DNA from: an uncultured Lachnospiraceae bacterium
GTDB taxonomy: Bacteria; Bacillota; Clostridia; Lachnospirales; Lachnospiraceae
Direction of reading: 5' to 3'
NCBI GenBank assembly: GCA_910585635.1
Contig: CAJUFE010000028.1
Span: 1-55,477, forward strand
Length of the DNA: 55,477 bases
Each line of letters starts with the position of its first letter. Positions within the stretch are counted from its first letter, which is position 1. Positions 32,470 to 40,720 of this stretch are shown here, piece after piece. A program made the translations under genes and the position numbers. Below the pieces are notes generated by a model, which saw only the letters and a list, made by a program, of their open reading frames with translations, had not been told where the DNA came from and did no database searches.

Positions 32470-33717
32470 TCATGTAGCGTCCAGATGCTTGCTCTTGCCT
32501 GCCGCATGGTCCACCAGGGCATCTTTTTTTAAGAAGCTGGCCCGTTTGATGCTGTCGGTGCCGAAACGTTCCCGGATGGCATCCACAGCTTTCTCCATGT
32601 CCTTTTGCTTCTGGCTGCGGGCATCCGAAAAAAGGCTCATCTGACAAAAGCTGTCGTCCTGGATCTTTCCGGCCCGGACACTGATCAGCCGGACCGGCGT
32701 AAGGTCCCAGGCCTCCTTTAACAGCTGGCAGGCCATCTGATAGAGGACGGCGGTGGAATCGGTGGGCTCCTTTAGATCGGCCTGATGGGACTGGCTGCAG
32801 AACCTCCAGTCCTTAAATCCTACGCAGACATTGGCGCAGAGGACATGGTGGGACCGCAGCCTGGCGCCCACGGTCTCGCACAGGGACAGGAGGATCTGAC
32901 AGGCCGTCTCCATATCATCCACATCCCGGGACAGGGTGACGCTGTTGCCGTAGCCTTTATTGATCGGATCCTTCTGGGCCACAGGAAGATCATCGATGCC
33001 ATTTGCATATTGATGGATCAAAATGGCATACTTATCACCAAGATGGGCTTTCAGGATCTTCAGGTCGCAGGCGGCCAGCTGGCCGATCGTATGGATCCCG
33101 ATATTTTCCAGCTTGTGCTGTGCGGAGCGGCCTACGAGAAATAGGTCGCGGATGGGGAGGGGCCACAGACGGGAGGGGATCTCCTCCGCAGATAAGGTAT
33201 GGCATTTATCCGGCTTTTCAAAGTCAGAGGCCATCTTCGCCAGGAGCTTGTTCGGCCCGATCCCGATGTTCACGGTAAAGCCCAGCTCCCTCTTGACCCG
33301 CTCACGGATCTGGTCCGCGGTCTCTAAGGGGGTGCCGAAGAGATGGATGGTGGAGGTCATGTCTAAAAAGGTCTCGTCGATGCTGAACTGCTCACTGTCC
33401 GGCGTGTAGTCGGACAGCAGATCCATCATCGCCCGGGAGCATTTGCGGTAAAAAGAAAAACGGGAAGGGACCACCACCAGATCAGGGCATTTCCGGAGTG
33501 CCTGGACCAGAGGCTCGCCGGTGGTGACCCCATAACGCTTCGCCGGCGTGGAGCTGGCCAGCACGATCCCGTGGCGGCTGGAGGGGTCGCCCCCTACGGC
33601 AGAAGGGATCAGGCGCAGGTCCTGGGCGTCCGGGTCCCGGGAAAGGCGGTAGACCGACTCCCAGCTCAGGAAGGCGGAGTTCACATCGATGTGGAAGATC
33701 AGGCGTTGGGAGGGCAT
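32470..33717 (-). CDS. dinB: Y-family DNA polymerase (Pol IV, DinB type)
   Basis: This is a translesion DNA polymerase of 415 residues. The Y-family catalytic motifs are present: FHIDVNSAFLSWE near the N-terminus, the paired acidic residues of SIDETFLD near 110, and GIGPNKLLAKMASDFEKPD. A thumb and little-finger region (GNSVTLSRDVDD) follow. The C-terminal QMSLF matches a sliding-clamp binding motif. AAAGGAG precedes the ATG. It is convergent with the methyltransferase gene. No LexA/DinR box is obvious in its leader. Confidence 0.93.
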   Translation of the reverse strand: MPSQRLIFHIDVNSAFLSWESVYRLSRDPDAQDLRLIPSAVGGDPSSRHGIVLASSTPAKRYGVTTGEPLVQALRKCPDLVVVPSRFSFYRKCSRAMMDLLSDYTPDSEQFSIDETFLDMTSTIHLFGTPLETADQIRERVKRELGFTVNIGIGPNKLLAKMASDFEKPDKCHTLSAEEIPSRLWPLPIRDLFLVGRSAQHKLENIGIHTIGQLAACDLKILKAHLGDKYAILIHQYANGIDDLPVAQKDPINKGYGNSVTLSRDVDDMETACQILLSLCETVGARLRSHHVLCANVCVGFKDWRFCSQSHQADLKEPTDSTAVLYQMACQLLKEAWDLTPVRLISVRAGKIQDDSFCQMSLFSDARSQKQKDMEKAVDAIRERFGTDSIKRASFLKKDALVDHAAGKSKHLDAT

Positions 33718-33843
33718 GGGGAGAGACTCCTTTCTTGGGGTGGCAGCATTATGTAAAGTAACCTTATGAGACGCTTTTTATAGGGTGTTCACAGTGTGGC
33801 CAGGGAATACGGTTGCTCAGATGTGTCGCATAGGGTCCGCTGC

Positions 33844-33969
33844 GGGAGGGGCATGTCATGTAAGAGGACGCGCTCTCGCTCCGACCGGAACGTAGCAGCA
33901 CTAAGCTCGAAAGGACCTCGCTAAGTGCTGACGTTCCGCTAGGGTCCTATTACATGACATGCCCCTCCC
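33844..33969 (-). repeat. Structured repeat unit, copy 4
   Basis: The outer arms 33844-33863 and 33950-33969 pair perfectly over 20 bp. The inner stem is CGGAACGT/ACGTTCCG. The core hairpin stems, GCACT-type here, differ from copies 2, 3 and 5 but remain paired. Confidence 0.85.
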
Positions 33970-34149
33970 GCCGCTACGTTATTTCTAGCTGTCCTTGCAA
34001 AAAGTGATTAGTCAGCTTTCTTATACCAAGGATGCAAGTATACGACCGCTCAGATGGAGAGCTGTTCCTGCAAGGGTGTGTCTCGTTCTAAGTGGGGCAT
34101 AGCGGACACCGAGCGACTGGAGAAAAATATACTGAAATACCGGCCTATC

Positions 34150-34295
34150 AAGTAGCGGAGGGAGGGTCCTGTCACAAAAGGAACCCCTAGAAAGACGTCG
34201 GCGCTTAGCGAGGTCTTTTCGAGCTTAGCGTCCGCTACGTCTTTCTCGGAGCGAGAGCGCGGTGACGTTGTGACAGGTCCCTCCCGGAGCGGACC
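34150..34295 (+). repeat. Structured repeat unit, copy 5
   Basis: The outer arms are 34160-34177 and 34268-34285. It is almost identical to copy 3 except that the inner stem is AGAAAGACGT/ACGTCTTTCT, with changes on both strands that keep pairing. Confidence 0.85.
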
Positions 34296-34450
34296 TTTTA
34301 CATCATATCTATAAGCTATAAGACTCCCTGGCGTGGAAGTGAACAGTACCCTTACGCTCCAGTATAACACAAAACCCTCCCCCTGAGTATTGGCGGATGG
34401 GACAATTTATGATAAAATAGATCCAACACTGCACAAATGAACGATCGCAG

Positions 34451-34475
34451 CAGTCCAGGGTATCTGAACGGTTAC
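34451..34475. repeat. Inverted partner of the repeat at 32428
   Basis: This 25-nt segment is the reverse complement of 32428-32452 with one mismatch. Here the hairpin's second arm is degraded. The pair encloses dinB and the second composite element. Confidence 0.6.
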
Positions 34476-34535
34476 GAACGATAAGACAGATCATGGATGC
34501 AGTCTGCTCCGGCAGGCGGTTTAGAGAGGAGCGGG

Positions 34536-35810
34536 ATGAGGAGATGGGTCATGATGATGCTCCTGGCGGTGACTTTGGCCGGGTGCAGACGGTATATGCC
34601 TCCGGGAGCCGAAGAGGGACAGGCGGAGCAGGCAGCGCGGACGGGGACATGGACAGAGCTGGGGAGAGCGGCTTTGGCCGGGACCCAGGAGAGGCTGGCT
34701 GCTGCAAAAGATGAGATGGAGGGACCGGCAGGAGACGAGGCGGAGGGACCTGCAAGGGAAGCGGGTACAGCGGCGCTCAAGACCCTTTCAAGGCGGCTCC
34801 CGGTCAAGGTGAAGGGCATCTATGTGTCGGCCTATGTGGCTGGGACAGAGACGATGATGGATAAGATCATCCAGCAGATCGATGGGACTGAGCTGAACAC
34901 GGTGGTGATCGATGTGAAGGATGACAACGGACGGGTGACCTTTGCTATGGATACCCCCATGGTCCGGAAGCTGGGCGCCTCTGTATCGTATATCCCGGAT
35001 ATGGGCGGGCTGATGGAAAAGCTGAAGGAGCATCATGTCTATCGGATCGCCAGGATACCGGCCTTCAGGGATCCTTATCTGGCAGAGCAGATGCCGGACT
35101 GGTGCTGTAAGAAAGCGGACGGGACCGTCTTTCGGGACCGGAACGGGCTGGCCTGGGTGGATCCCTATAAAAAAGAGGTCTGGGATTACCTGCTGGAGAT
35201 CGCGAAGGGGGCGGGAGAAGCCGGATTCGATGAGATCCAGTTCGACTATATCCGTTTTTGCACGGAAAAGGGGATGGATCAGGTCGTCTTTGACCCGGCA
35301 GAGGTGCAGGGAAGATCCAGACAGGAGGTCATCCTGGAGTTTGTGGACTACGCTTATGAGGAGCTGTCAAAGGAGGGCCTGGCAGTCTCGGCGGATGTGT
35401 TCGGCGCGGTGATCGGAGGCGGTGAGGATGCCCTGCTGGTGGGGCAGGATTATGGCCGGATGGCCCGGCGCTTAGATCATATCTGCCCGATGATCTATCC
35501 TTCCCATTATGGAGATGGCTATTTTGGCATCCCCCACCCGGATATGCAGCCTTATGATACGGTGCTGCAGGCGCTTAAGGGCTCTAGGGAGGACCTTTCG
35601 GAGGCGGCGGATGGGGAGGATGGCTGCGGGGCTACGGTGCGGCCATGGCTGCAGGATTTTACAGCCAGCTATCTAAAGCACCACATACGATATGGCCCCC
35701 AGCAGGTACGGGAGCAGATCCAGGCGGTCTACGACAGCGGGTACGAGGAGTGGATCTTATGGAACGCCGGGTCCAGCTATCATTATGACGGGCTGCTGCC
35801 CGGGGCGTGA
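34536..35810 (+). CDS. Putative glycoside hydrolase lipoprotein, DUF4015
   Basis: The 424-residue protein has a lipoprotein signal (lipobox LAGC, Cys17) and an Ala/Glu-rich linker to about residue 85. A TIM-barrel-like DUF4015 domain follows: KGIYVSAYVAG, VVIDVKDDNGRVTF, IARIPAFRDPYLA, GFDEIQFDYIRF, SADVFGAV, ICPMIYPSHY and WILWNAGSSY. The family is a predicted extracellular polysaccharide hydrolase and the Asp in EIQFDYIRF is a candidate catalytic residue. AGAGAGGA precedes ATG 34536; upstream in-frame ATG 34497 lacks one. The substrate is unknown. Confidence 0.85.
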   Translation: MRRWVMMMLLAVTLAGCRRYMPPGAEEGQAEQAARTGTWTELGRAALAGTQERLAAAKDEMEGPAGDEAEGPAREAGTAALKTLSRRLPVKVKGIYVSAYVAGTETMMDKIIQQIDGTELNTVVIDVKDDNGRVTFAMDTPMVRKLGASVSYIPDMGGLMEKLKEHHVYRIARIPAFRDPYLAEQMPDWCCKKADGTVFRDRNGLAWVDPYKKEVWDYLLEIAKGAGEAGFDEIQFDYIRFCTEKGMDQVVFDPAEVQGRSRQEVILEFVDYAYEELSKEGLAVSADVFGAVIGGGEDALLVGQDYGRMARRLDHICPMIYPSHYGDGYFGIPHPDMQPYDTVLQALKGSREDLSEAADGEDGCGATVRPWLQDFTASYLKHHIRYGPQQVREQIQAVYDSGYEEWILWNAGSSYHYDGLLPGA

Positions 35811-35824
35811 AAGGGGATGGATCG

Positions 35825-36556
35825 ATGGACAGGATACCAAGACCAGGCGGCTTTTACCGCCATTTCAAAGATAAGCTCTATCAGGTCCTGGCTGTGGCGG
35901 AGCACACGGAGACCGGAGAGCGGCTGGTGGTCTATCAGGCGCTCTACGGGGACTTCCGCATCTACGCCAGGCCGCTGGCGATGTTCATCAGCGAGGTGGA
36001 CCACGAAAAATATCCGGATGTCCGGCAGCGTTACCGGTTTGAGGAGGTGGAGCCGGGGGTGCAGGCCCGGGGCGTTGAGCCAGACGGCCAGGGCATGTAC
36101 GCCGGATCGGACCGGGCGGACCGTCCAGGCCAGGCGAACGGCCAGGGCATGTACGCCGGATCGGACCGGGCGGATCGTTCAGGCCAGGCAAACGGCCAGG
36201 GCATGTACACTGGATTGGACCGGGCGGACCGTCCAGGCCAGGCGAACGGACAAGAGCATGCGGATGGGCAAGAGCCGGCAGACGGACAGGGTCTGCCGGC
36301 AGGAGACGGGCAGGAAGAAGGACGGCTCAGCTCCTGGATGGAACGTTTCCTGGATGCGGACGGGTATGCGGCTCAGCTGGAGGCCTTAAATCAGATGTGG
36401 GGAAGGGTGAGCCAGAGGGAGCTGGACAATATCTATCTGATCCTGGATATCGGCCATATGGAAGGGGATGAGGACAGTCAGCTGCAAAAGATCATGAAGC
36501 ATCTGGAGACCAGGATGCGCTATGACGGCAGCAGGCTGCGCAGGCCGGGTCATTGA
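35825..36556 (+). CDS. DUF1653-domain protein with repeat insert
   Basis: Residues 1-75 form the DUF1653 domain (GGFYRHFKDKLYQVLAVAEHTETGERLVVYQALYG, then IYARPLAMFISEVDHEKYP). This is a small beta-rich fold of unknown function. Three 18-residue repeats (GQGMYAGSDRADRPGQAN type) follow, then a helical C-terminus of about 80 residues (LDADGYAAQLEALNQMWGRVSQ). The ATG at 35825 follows AAAGGGGAT. It is 14 nt after the DUF4015 gene and 20 nt before uvrC. Confidence 0.8.
   Translation: MDRIPRPGGFYRHFKDKLYQVLAVAEHTETGERLVVYQALYGDFRIYARPLAMFISEVDHEKYPDVRQRYRFEEVEPGVQARGVEPDGQGMYAGSDRADRPGQANGQGMYAGSDRADRSGQANGQGMYTGLDRADRPGQANGQEHADGQEPADGQGLPAGDGQEEGRLSSWMERFLDADGYAAQLEALNQMWGRVSQRELDNIYLILDIGHMEGDEDSQLQKIMKHLETRMRYDGSRLRRPGH
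36086..36247 (+). repeat. 54-nt coding repeat, three units
   Basis: Units begin at 36086, 36140 and 36194, an exact 54-nt period. They encode the 18-residue repeats of the DUF1653 protein and are nearly identical, so expansion is recent. Confidence 0.88.
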
Positions 36557-36576
36557 AGGAGGAGGGGACGAAAGAT

Positions 36577-38673
36577 ATGGAACGGGTAGGCGAGCAGCAG
36601 GATCTGCCGGAGGAGACCGGCCGGTCAGGTCAGGAGGGTCCGGCCGGCCTGCCAGGTCAAAAGGCGCGGACCGGTCAGTCAAGTGAGGAGGAGCCAGTCG
36701 GACTGTCGGAGGAGCCAGAGGAGCCGACCGGACTGCCAGAGGAGCCGGATGGTCTGTCAGAGCAGGAAAAGGCGGACCGACATCGGAAGGATGTGCGCCG
36801 CTCTCCGCTGGGTGCTTTTGACGTGGAGGCTGAGCTGAAGAAGCTCCCGGCGAAGCCGGGGGTCTATCTGATGCATGATGCCCGGGATGAGATCATCTAT
36901 GTGGGGAAGGCCATCAGCTTAAAGAACCGGGTGCGGCAGTATTTCCAGAGCAGCCGGAACAAGACCGCGAAGATCGAGCAGATGGTCTCCCGGATCGCCC
37001 GGTTCGAGTACATCATCACCGATTCAGAGCTGGAGGCCCTGGTGCTGGAATGCAACCTGATCAAGGAGCACAGGCCCCGGTATAATACCATGCTGAAGGA
37101 TGATAAATCCTATCCCTACATCAAGGCCACGGTCTACGAGGATTTCCCCAGGATCATGATCTCCAGAGAGATGAAAAAGGATAAGAGCCGGTATTTTGGC
37201 CCCTACACCAGCGTGGGCGCGGTGCGGGATGTGCTGGATCTGATCCACAAGCTGTATAAGATCCGGACCTGCAGCCGGTCGCTGCCCAAGGATATTGGGA
37301 AAGAGAGGCCCTGTCTGAACTACCATATCAAGCAGTGCAAAGCGCCCTGCCAGGGCTATGTGGACCGGGAGGAGTACCAGCAGGGCTTTAATAAAGCCCT
37401 GGCCTTCTTGAACGGGCAGTATACGGAGCTATTAAAGGAGCTGGAGGAGAAGATGCTGGCGGCCTCCGAGGAGATGGACTTTGAGAAGGCGATCGAGTAC
37501 CGGGAGCTTTTATCCAGTGTCAAGCAGGTGGCCCAGAAGCAGAAGATCACCAGCTCCGGCCTGGAGGACCGGGATATCATCGCCATGGCGTCGGAAGGCC
37601 AGGACGCGGTGGTGCAGGTGTTCTTTGTCCGGGAGGGACGGCTGATCGGAAGGGACCATTTCCATGTGAACATGGCGGTGGCAGAGGACGAGGGCCAGGT
37701 CCTCTCCAGCTTCGTGAAGCAGTTCTATGCAGGCACGCCTTTCGTGCCCAGAGAGCTCCTGCTCCAGCGTCCGATCGAGGAGGAGGAGATCATCGCCAGA
37801 TGGCTGACCACGAAGCGGGGACAGAAGGTAAAGCTGGTAAGCCCTAAAAAGGGCGAAAAAGAACGGCTGGTGGAGCTGGCGGCCCGGAATGCCCGCCTGG
37901 TCCTGGACCAGGATAAAGAGAAGATCAAACGGGAGGAGCTGCGCACGATCGGCGCCATGGACCAGGTAGGGGGCTGGCTGGGCTTAAAAAGGATCCGGCG
38001 GATCGAGGCCTTCGATATCTCGAACATCAGCGGCTTTGAATCGGTGGGCTCCATGATCGTCTATGAAGATGGGAGGCCGAAGCGGAGCGATTACCGGAAG
38101 TTCAAGATCCGGTCGGTCCAGGGGCCTGATGATTACGCCTCCATGGAAGAGGTGCTCACCAGGCGGTTCGCCCATGGGCTAAAGGAGGAAGAGGAGCTAA
38201 AGGAAAAGGGTGTGGAGATGGCCTTTGGCAGCTTCACCCGTTTCCCGGACCTGATCATGATGGACGGCGGCCGGGGCCAGGTGAACATCGCCCTGGAGGT
38301 CTTAAAAAAGCTGGACCTCGCCATCCCGGTCTGCGGCATGGTAAAAGACGACGCCCACAGGACCCGTGGCCTGTATTTCCACAATGTGGAGATCCCTATC
38401 GATAAGCACTCCGAGGGGTTCCGCCTGATCACCAGGATCCAGGACGAGGCCCACCGCTTCGCCATCGAATACCACCGGAGCCTGCGGAGCAAGGCCCAGG
38501 TAAAGTCCATACTGGACGATATCCCCGGTATCGGCCCCGCCCGCCGCAAAGCCCTGATGAAGCAGTTCAAGAGCCAGGAGGCCATCCGAGAGGCCACCGT
38601 TGAAGAGCTGGAGAAGACCCCTCAGATGAACCGCGCCGCCGCCAGGCAGGTCTACGCGTTCTTCCACGGTTGA
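36577..38673 (+). CDS. uvrC: Excinuclease ABC subunit C
   Basis: UvrC makes both incisions in nucleotide excision repair. The 698-residue product contains the GIY-YIG domain (about 90-170, KPGVYLMHD...IIYVGKA), the UVR motif (MDFEKAIEYRELL) and the RNase H-like endonuclease half (IEAFDISNISG, then MMDGGRGQVN). A C-terminal helix-hairpin-helix region (DIPGIGPARRKALMKQFKS) ends it. Typical UvrC starts at the FDVEAELKKLP point, so about 80 residues of Glu/Pro/Gly-rich sequence are added at the N-terminus. AAGGAGGAGGGG favours ATG 36577. A repeat remnant abuts the stop. Confidence 0.95.
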   Translation: MERVGEQQDLPEETGRSGQEGPAGLPGQKARTGQSSEEEPVGLSEEPEEPTGLPEEPDGLSEQEKADRHRKDVRRSPLGAFDVEAELKKLPAKPGVYLMHDARDEIIYVGKAISLKNRVRQYFQSSRNKTAKIEQMVSRIARFEYIITDSELEALVLECNLIKEHRPRYNTMLKDDKSYPYIKATVYEDFPRIMISREMKKDKSRYFGPYTSVGAVRDVLDLIHKLYKIRTCSRSLPKDIGKERPCLNYHIKQCKAPCQGYVDREEYQQGFNKALAFLNGQYTELLKELEEKMLAASEEMDFEKAIEYRELLSSVKQVAQKQKITSSGLEDRDIIAMASEGQDAVVQVFFVREGRLIGRDHFHVNMAVAEDEGQVLSSFVKQFYAGTPFVPRELLLQRPIEEEEIIARWLTTKRGQKVKLVSPKKGEKERLVELAARNARLVLDQDKEKIKREELRTIGAMDQVGGWLGLKRIRRIEAFDISNISGFESVGSMIVYEDGRPKRSDYRKFKIRSVQGPDDYASMEEVLTRRFAHGLKEEEELKEKGVEMAFGSFTRFPDLIMMDGGRGQVNIALEVLKKLDLAIPVCGMVKDDAHRTRGLYFHNVEIPIDKHSEGFRLITRIQDEAHRFAIEYHRSLRSKAQVKSILDDIPGIGPARRKALMKQFKSQEAIREATVEELEKTPQMNRAAARQVYAFFHG

Positions 38674-38680
38674 GCCAAAG

Positions 38681-38712
38681 GCCCCTCCCGGAGCGGACCC
38701 TTTGCAACATAT
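38681..38712 (+). repeat. Right-end remnant of a structured repeat element
   Basis: GCCCCTCCCGGAGCGGACC and the following TTTGCAACAT match the right flank of copies 2 and 5. The remainder of the element is missing. It starts within 10 nt of the uvrC stop. Confidence 0.6.
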
Positions 38713-38721
38713 CAAAAACCC

Positions 38722-38750
38722 ATGACATCCGGCGCAAAATGTGATACTAT
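38722..38750 (+). promoter_or_regulatory. Promoter of hprK
   Basis: ATGACA (38722-38727), a 17-bp spacer and TACTAT (38745-38750) precede the hprK start by 33 nt. The likely operon runs hprK-murB-rapZ-whiA-crh. Confidence 0.6.
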
Positions 38751-38783
38751 AACAGTGAAAATGCAAGTTAAGGAGACCGAGAG

Positions 38784-39716
38784 ATGCAAGAGGTAACTGT
38801 TTCTGATCTGATGAAAAAGATGAACTTAAAAAATGCCACACCGGATCTGGATACGGATAAGATCGTCCTGACCCATCCGGAGGTGAACCGGCCTGCACTG
38901 CAGCTGGCAGGTTTTTTCGACCATTTTGACCATGAGCGGGTCCAGACCGTGGGAACGGTGGAGCGCGCGTTCGTCTCGACCTTGAGCCAGGAGCGGAAGA
39001 TGGAAGTCTTTGATAAGCTCCTCTCCAGCAAGATCCCCTGCCTGGTGTACTGCCGCGGCATGGCGCCCGATGAAGATATCCTGACCCTGGCCAGCTATTA
39101 CGATGTGCCCATCCTGCTCTCCGAGCAGCCTACGTCGGACTTTATGGCGGAGACGATCCGGTGGCTGAAGGTCCAGATGGCGCCCTGCATCAGTATCCAC
39201 GGTGTCCTGGTGGACGTGTTCGGCGAAGGCGTCCTGATCATGGGGGAGAGCGGGATCGGAAAGAGTGAGGCGGCCCTGGAGCTGATCAAGCGGGGCCATC
39301 GTCTGGTCACCGACGACGTGGTGGAGATCCGCAAGGTCAGCGATGAGACGCTGATCGGGAGCTCGCCCAACATCACCAAGCATTTTATCGAGCTCAGGGG
39401 CATCGGGATCATCGATGTGAAGACCTTGTACGGTGTGGAGAGCGTGAAGGAGACCCAGTCCATCGATATCGTGATCAAGCTGGAGGATTGGGATAAGGAT
39501 AAGGAATATGACCGCCTGGGCCTGGAGGACCAGTACACGGAGTTTTTGGGCAATCGGGTGGTCTGCCATTCCATCCCGATCCGGCCCGGCCGGAACCTGG
39601 CGATCATCGCGGAATCGGCGGCGGTCAACCACCGCCAGAAGAAGATGGGCTATAATGCAGCCCAGGAGCTCTACAACCGTGTCCAGGCGAACTTGAACCG
39701 GGGGCTGGACTCTTAA
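38784..39716 (+). CDS. hprK: HPr kinase/phosphorylase
   Basis: HprK phosphorylates and dephosphorylates Ser46 of HPr and Crh, the switch of carbon catabolite repression in Firmicutes. At 310 residues it has the normal size. The N-terminal Mur-like domain is followed by the catalytic domain with Walker A GESGIGKS (154-161), His139 in SIHGVLVDVFG, TDDVVEI after it, and the HPrK signature ELRGIGIIDVKTLYG. The gene for its probable target, crh, is four genes downstream. Confidence 0.96.
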   Translation: MQEVTVSDLMKKMNLKNATPDLDTDKIVLTHPEVNRPALQLAGFFDHFDHERVQTVGTVERAFVSTLSQERKMEVFDKLLSSKIPCLVYCRGMAPDEDILTLASYYDVPILLSEQPTSDFMAETIRWLKVQMAPCISIHGVLVDVFGEGVLIMGESGIGKSEAALELIKRGHRLVTDDVVEIRKVSDETLIGSSPNITKHFIELRGIGIIDVKTLYGVESVKETQSIDIVIKLEDWDKDKEYDRLGLEDQYTEFLGNRVVCHSIPIRPGRNLAIIAESAAVNHRQKKMGYNAAQELYNRVQANLNRGLDS

Positions 39717-39775
39717 ACGTCCCCGGGCCAGAGCGCAGTACGGCGGCGGACTTTTAAGGTAAAGAAAGGATGACG

Positions 39776-40693
39776 ATGAGCGGACAGATAGCAGAGGCAT
39801 TGTACGGTGTATTGGGGACAAAGGAGCAGATCATGCTGGAGGAACCGATGAGCGGCCATACCACCTTCCGGATCGGGGGTCCCGCGAAGATCTTCGTGAC
39901 GCCTGAGGATCGCCGGGAGCTGGCTGCTGTGCTGGCTCTGTGCAGGAAGGAAGGCTGTCCCTGGACCATCCTGGGCAATGGGAGCAATCTGCTGGTCAGT
40001 GACAGCGGCTTTGCCGGGGTCGTCATCCAGATCGGGAAGGGCTTCGACCAGATCGCTATAGAAGGGGAGCAGATGGCGGCCGGGGCGGGCGCACTGTTGG
40101 CCCAGGCGGCCAGGCAGGCCTGCAGAGCGGGCCTTTCCGGCTTAGAATTTGCCACAGGCATCCCCGGGACCATAGGGGGCGCGGTGGTGATGAACGCCGG
40201 CGCCTACGGCTCAGAGATGAAGGATATCCTGCTGTCGGCTCAGGTGCTGACAGAGGACGGGAGCCAGCGGGAAGTGTCTGCAGGAGAGCTGGAGCTGGGA
40301 TACCGGACCAGCAGCATCCTGAGGAACGGCTGGATCGTGCTGGGCGTCCGTCTCCGGCTGCAAAAAGGCGATCCGGAGACGATCGGGCAGCGGGTGAGAG
40401 AGCTGACCGCCGCCAGAAAGGCTAAGCAGCCCCTGGAATATCCCAGTGCGGGCAGCACCTTTAAAAGGCCGGAGGGTTTTTTTGCCGGAAAGCTGATCCA
40501 GGACGCAGGCTTAAAGGGCTTTCAGATCGGCGGAGCCCAGATCTCCGAGAAGCACAGCGGCTTCGTGATCAACCGGGGCGGGGCCACCGCCTCCGACGTG
40601 ATGGAGCTGTGCCGCCAGGTCTCCGAAAAGGTGAAGGCACAGTCCGGCGTGGAGCTGGAGATGGAAGTGAAGACATTAGGGGAATTTCGCTGA
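39776..40693 (+). CDS. murB: UDP-N-acetylenolpyruvoylglucosamine reductase
   Basis: MurB reduces UDP-GlcNAc-enolpyruvate to UDP-MurNAc with NADPH and FAD in peptidoglycan synthesis. The protein is 305 residues (type II, short form). FAD-site segments are visible: TTFRIGGPAKIFV, ILGNGSNLLV, GIPGTIGGAVVMNAGAYG. The proton-donor serine is in YPSAGSTFKRP and the catalytic glutamate is in EKHSGFVIN. ATG 39776 is preferred since AAAGAAAGG ends immediately before ATG 39770. Confidence 0.95.
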   Translation: MSGQIAEALYGVLGTKEQIMLEEPMSGHTTFRIGGPAKIFVTPEDRRELAAVLALCRKEGCPWTILGNGSNLLVSDSGFAGVVIQIGKGFDQIAIEGEQMAAGAGALLAQAARQACRAGLSGLEFATGIPGTIGGAVVMNAGAYGSEMKDILLSAQVLTEDGSQREVSAGELELGYRTSSILRNGWIVLGVRLRLQKGDPETIGQRVRELTAARKAKQPLEYPSAGSTFKRPEGFFAGKLIQDAGLKGFQIGGAQISEKHSGFVINRGGATASDVMELCRQVSEKVKAQSGVELEMEVKTLGEFR

Positions 40694-40720
40694 CAGTAAA
40701 AAAGCAGGAGGCTGCAGAAG

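Larger units (their letters stand above)
33785..34350. mobile_element. Second, older MITE-like composite element
   Basis: The ends share GTTCAC-N6-GCCAGGGA in inverted orientation (near 33787 and 34332), matching the ends of the element at 11577 but more diverged. No target duplication is left. Two structured repeat units lie divergently inside. The left flank (GTCGCATAGGGTCCGCTGCGGGAGGGG) also resembles that of the first element. With the leader of the next gene this accounts for most of 33718-34535, where no gene is seen. Confidence 0.7.

Noticed and set aside
32428..34475. Invertible promoter or phase-variation switch
   Set aside because: Inverted repeats are present but no recombinase is nearby and the enclosed segment holds a full dinB gene, so a switch is not supported.
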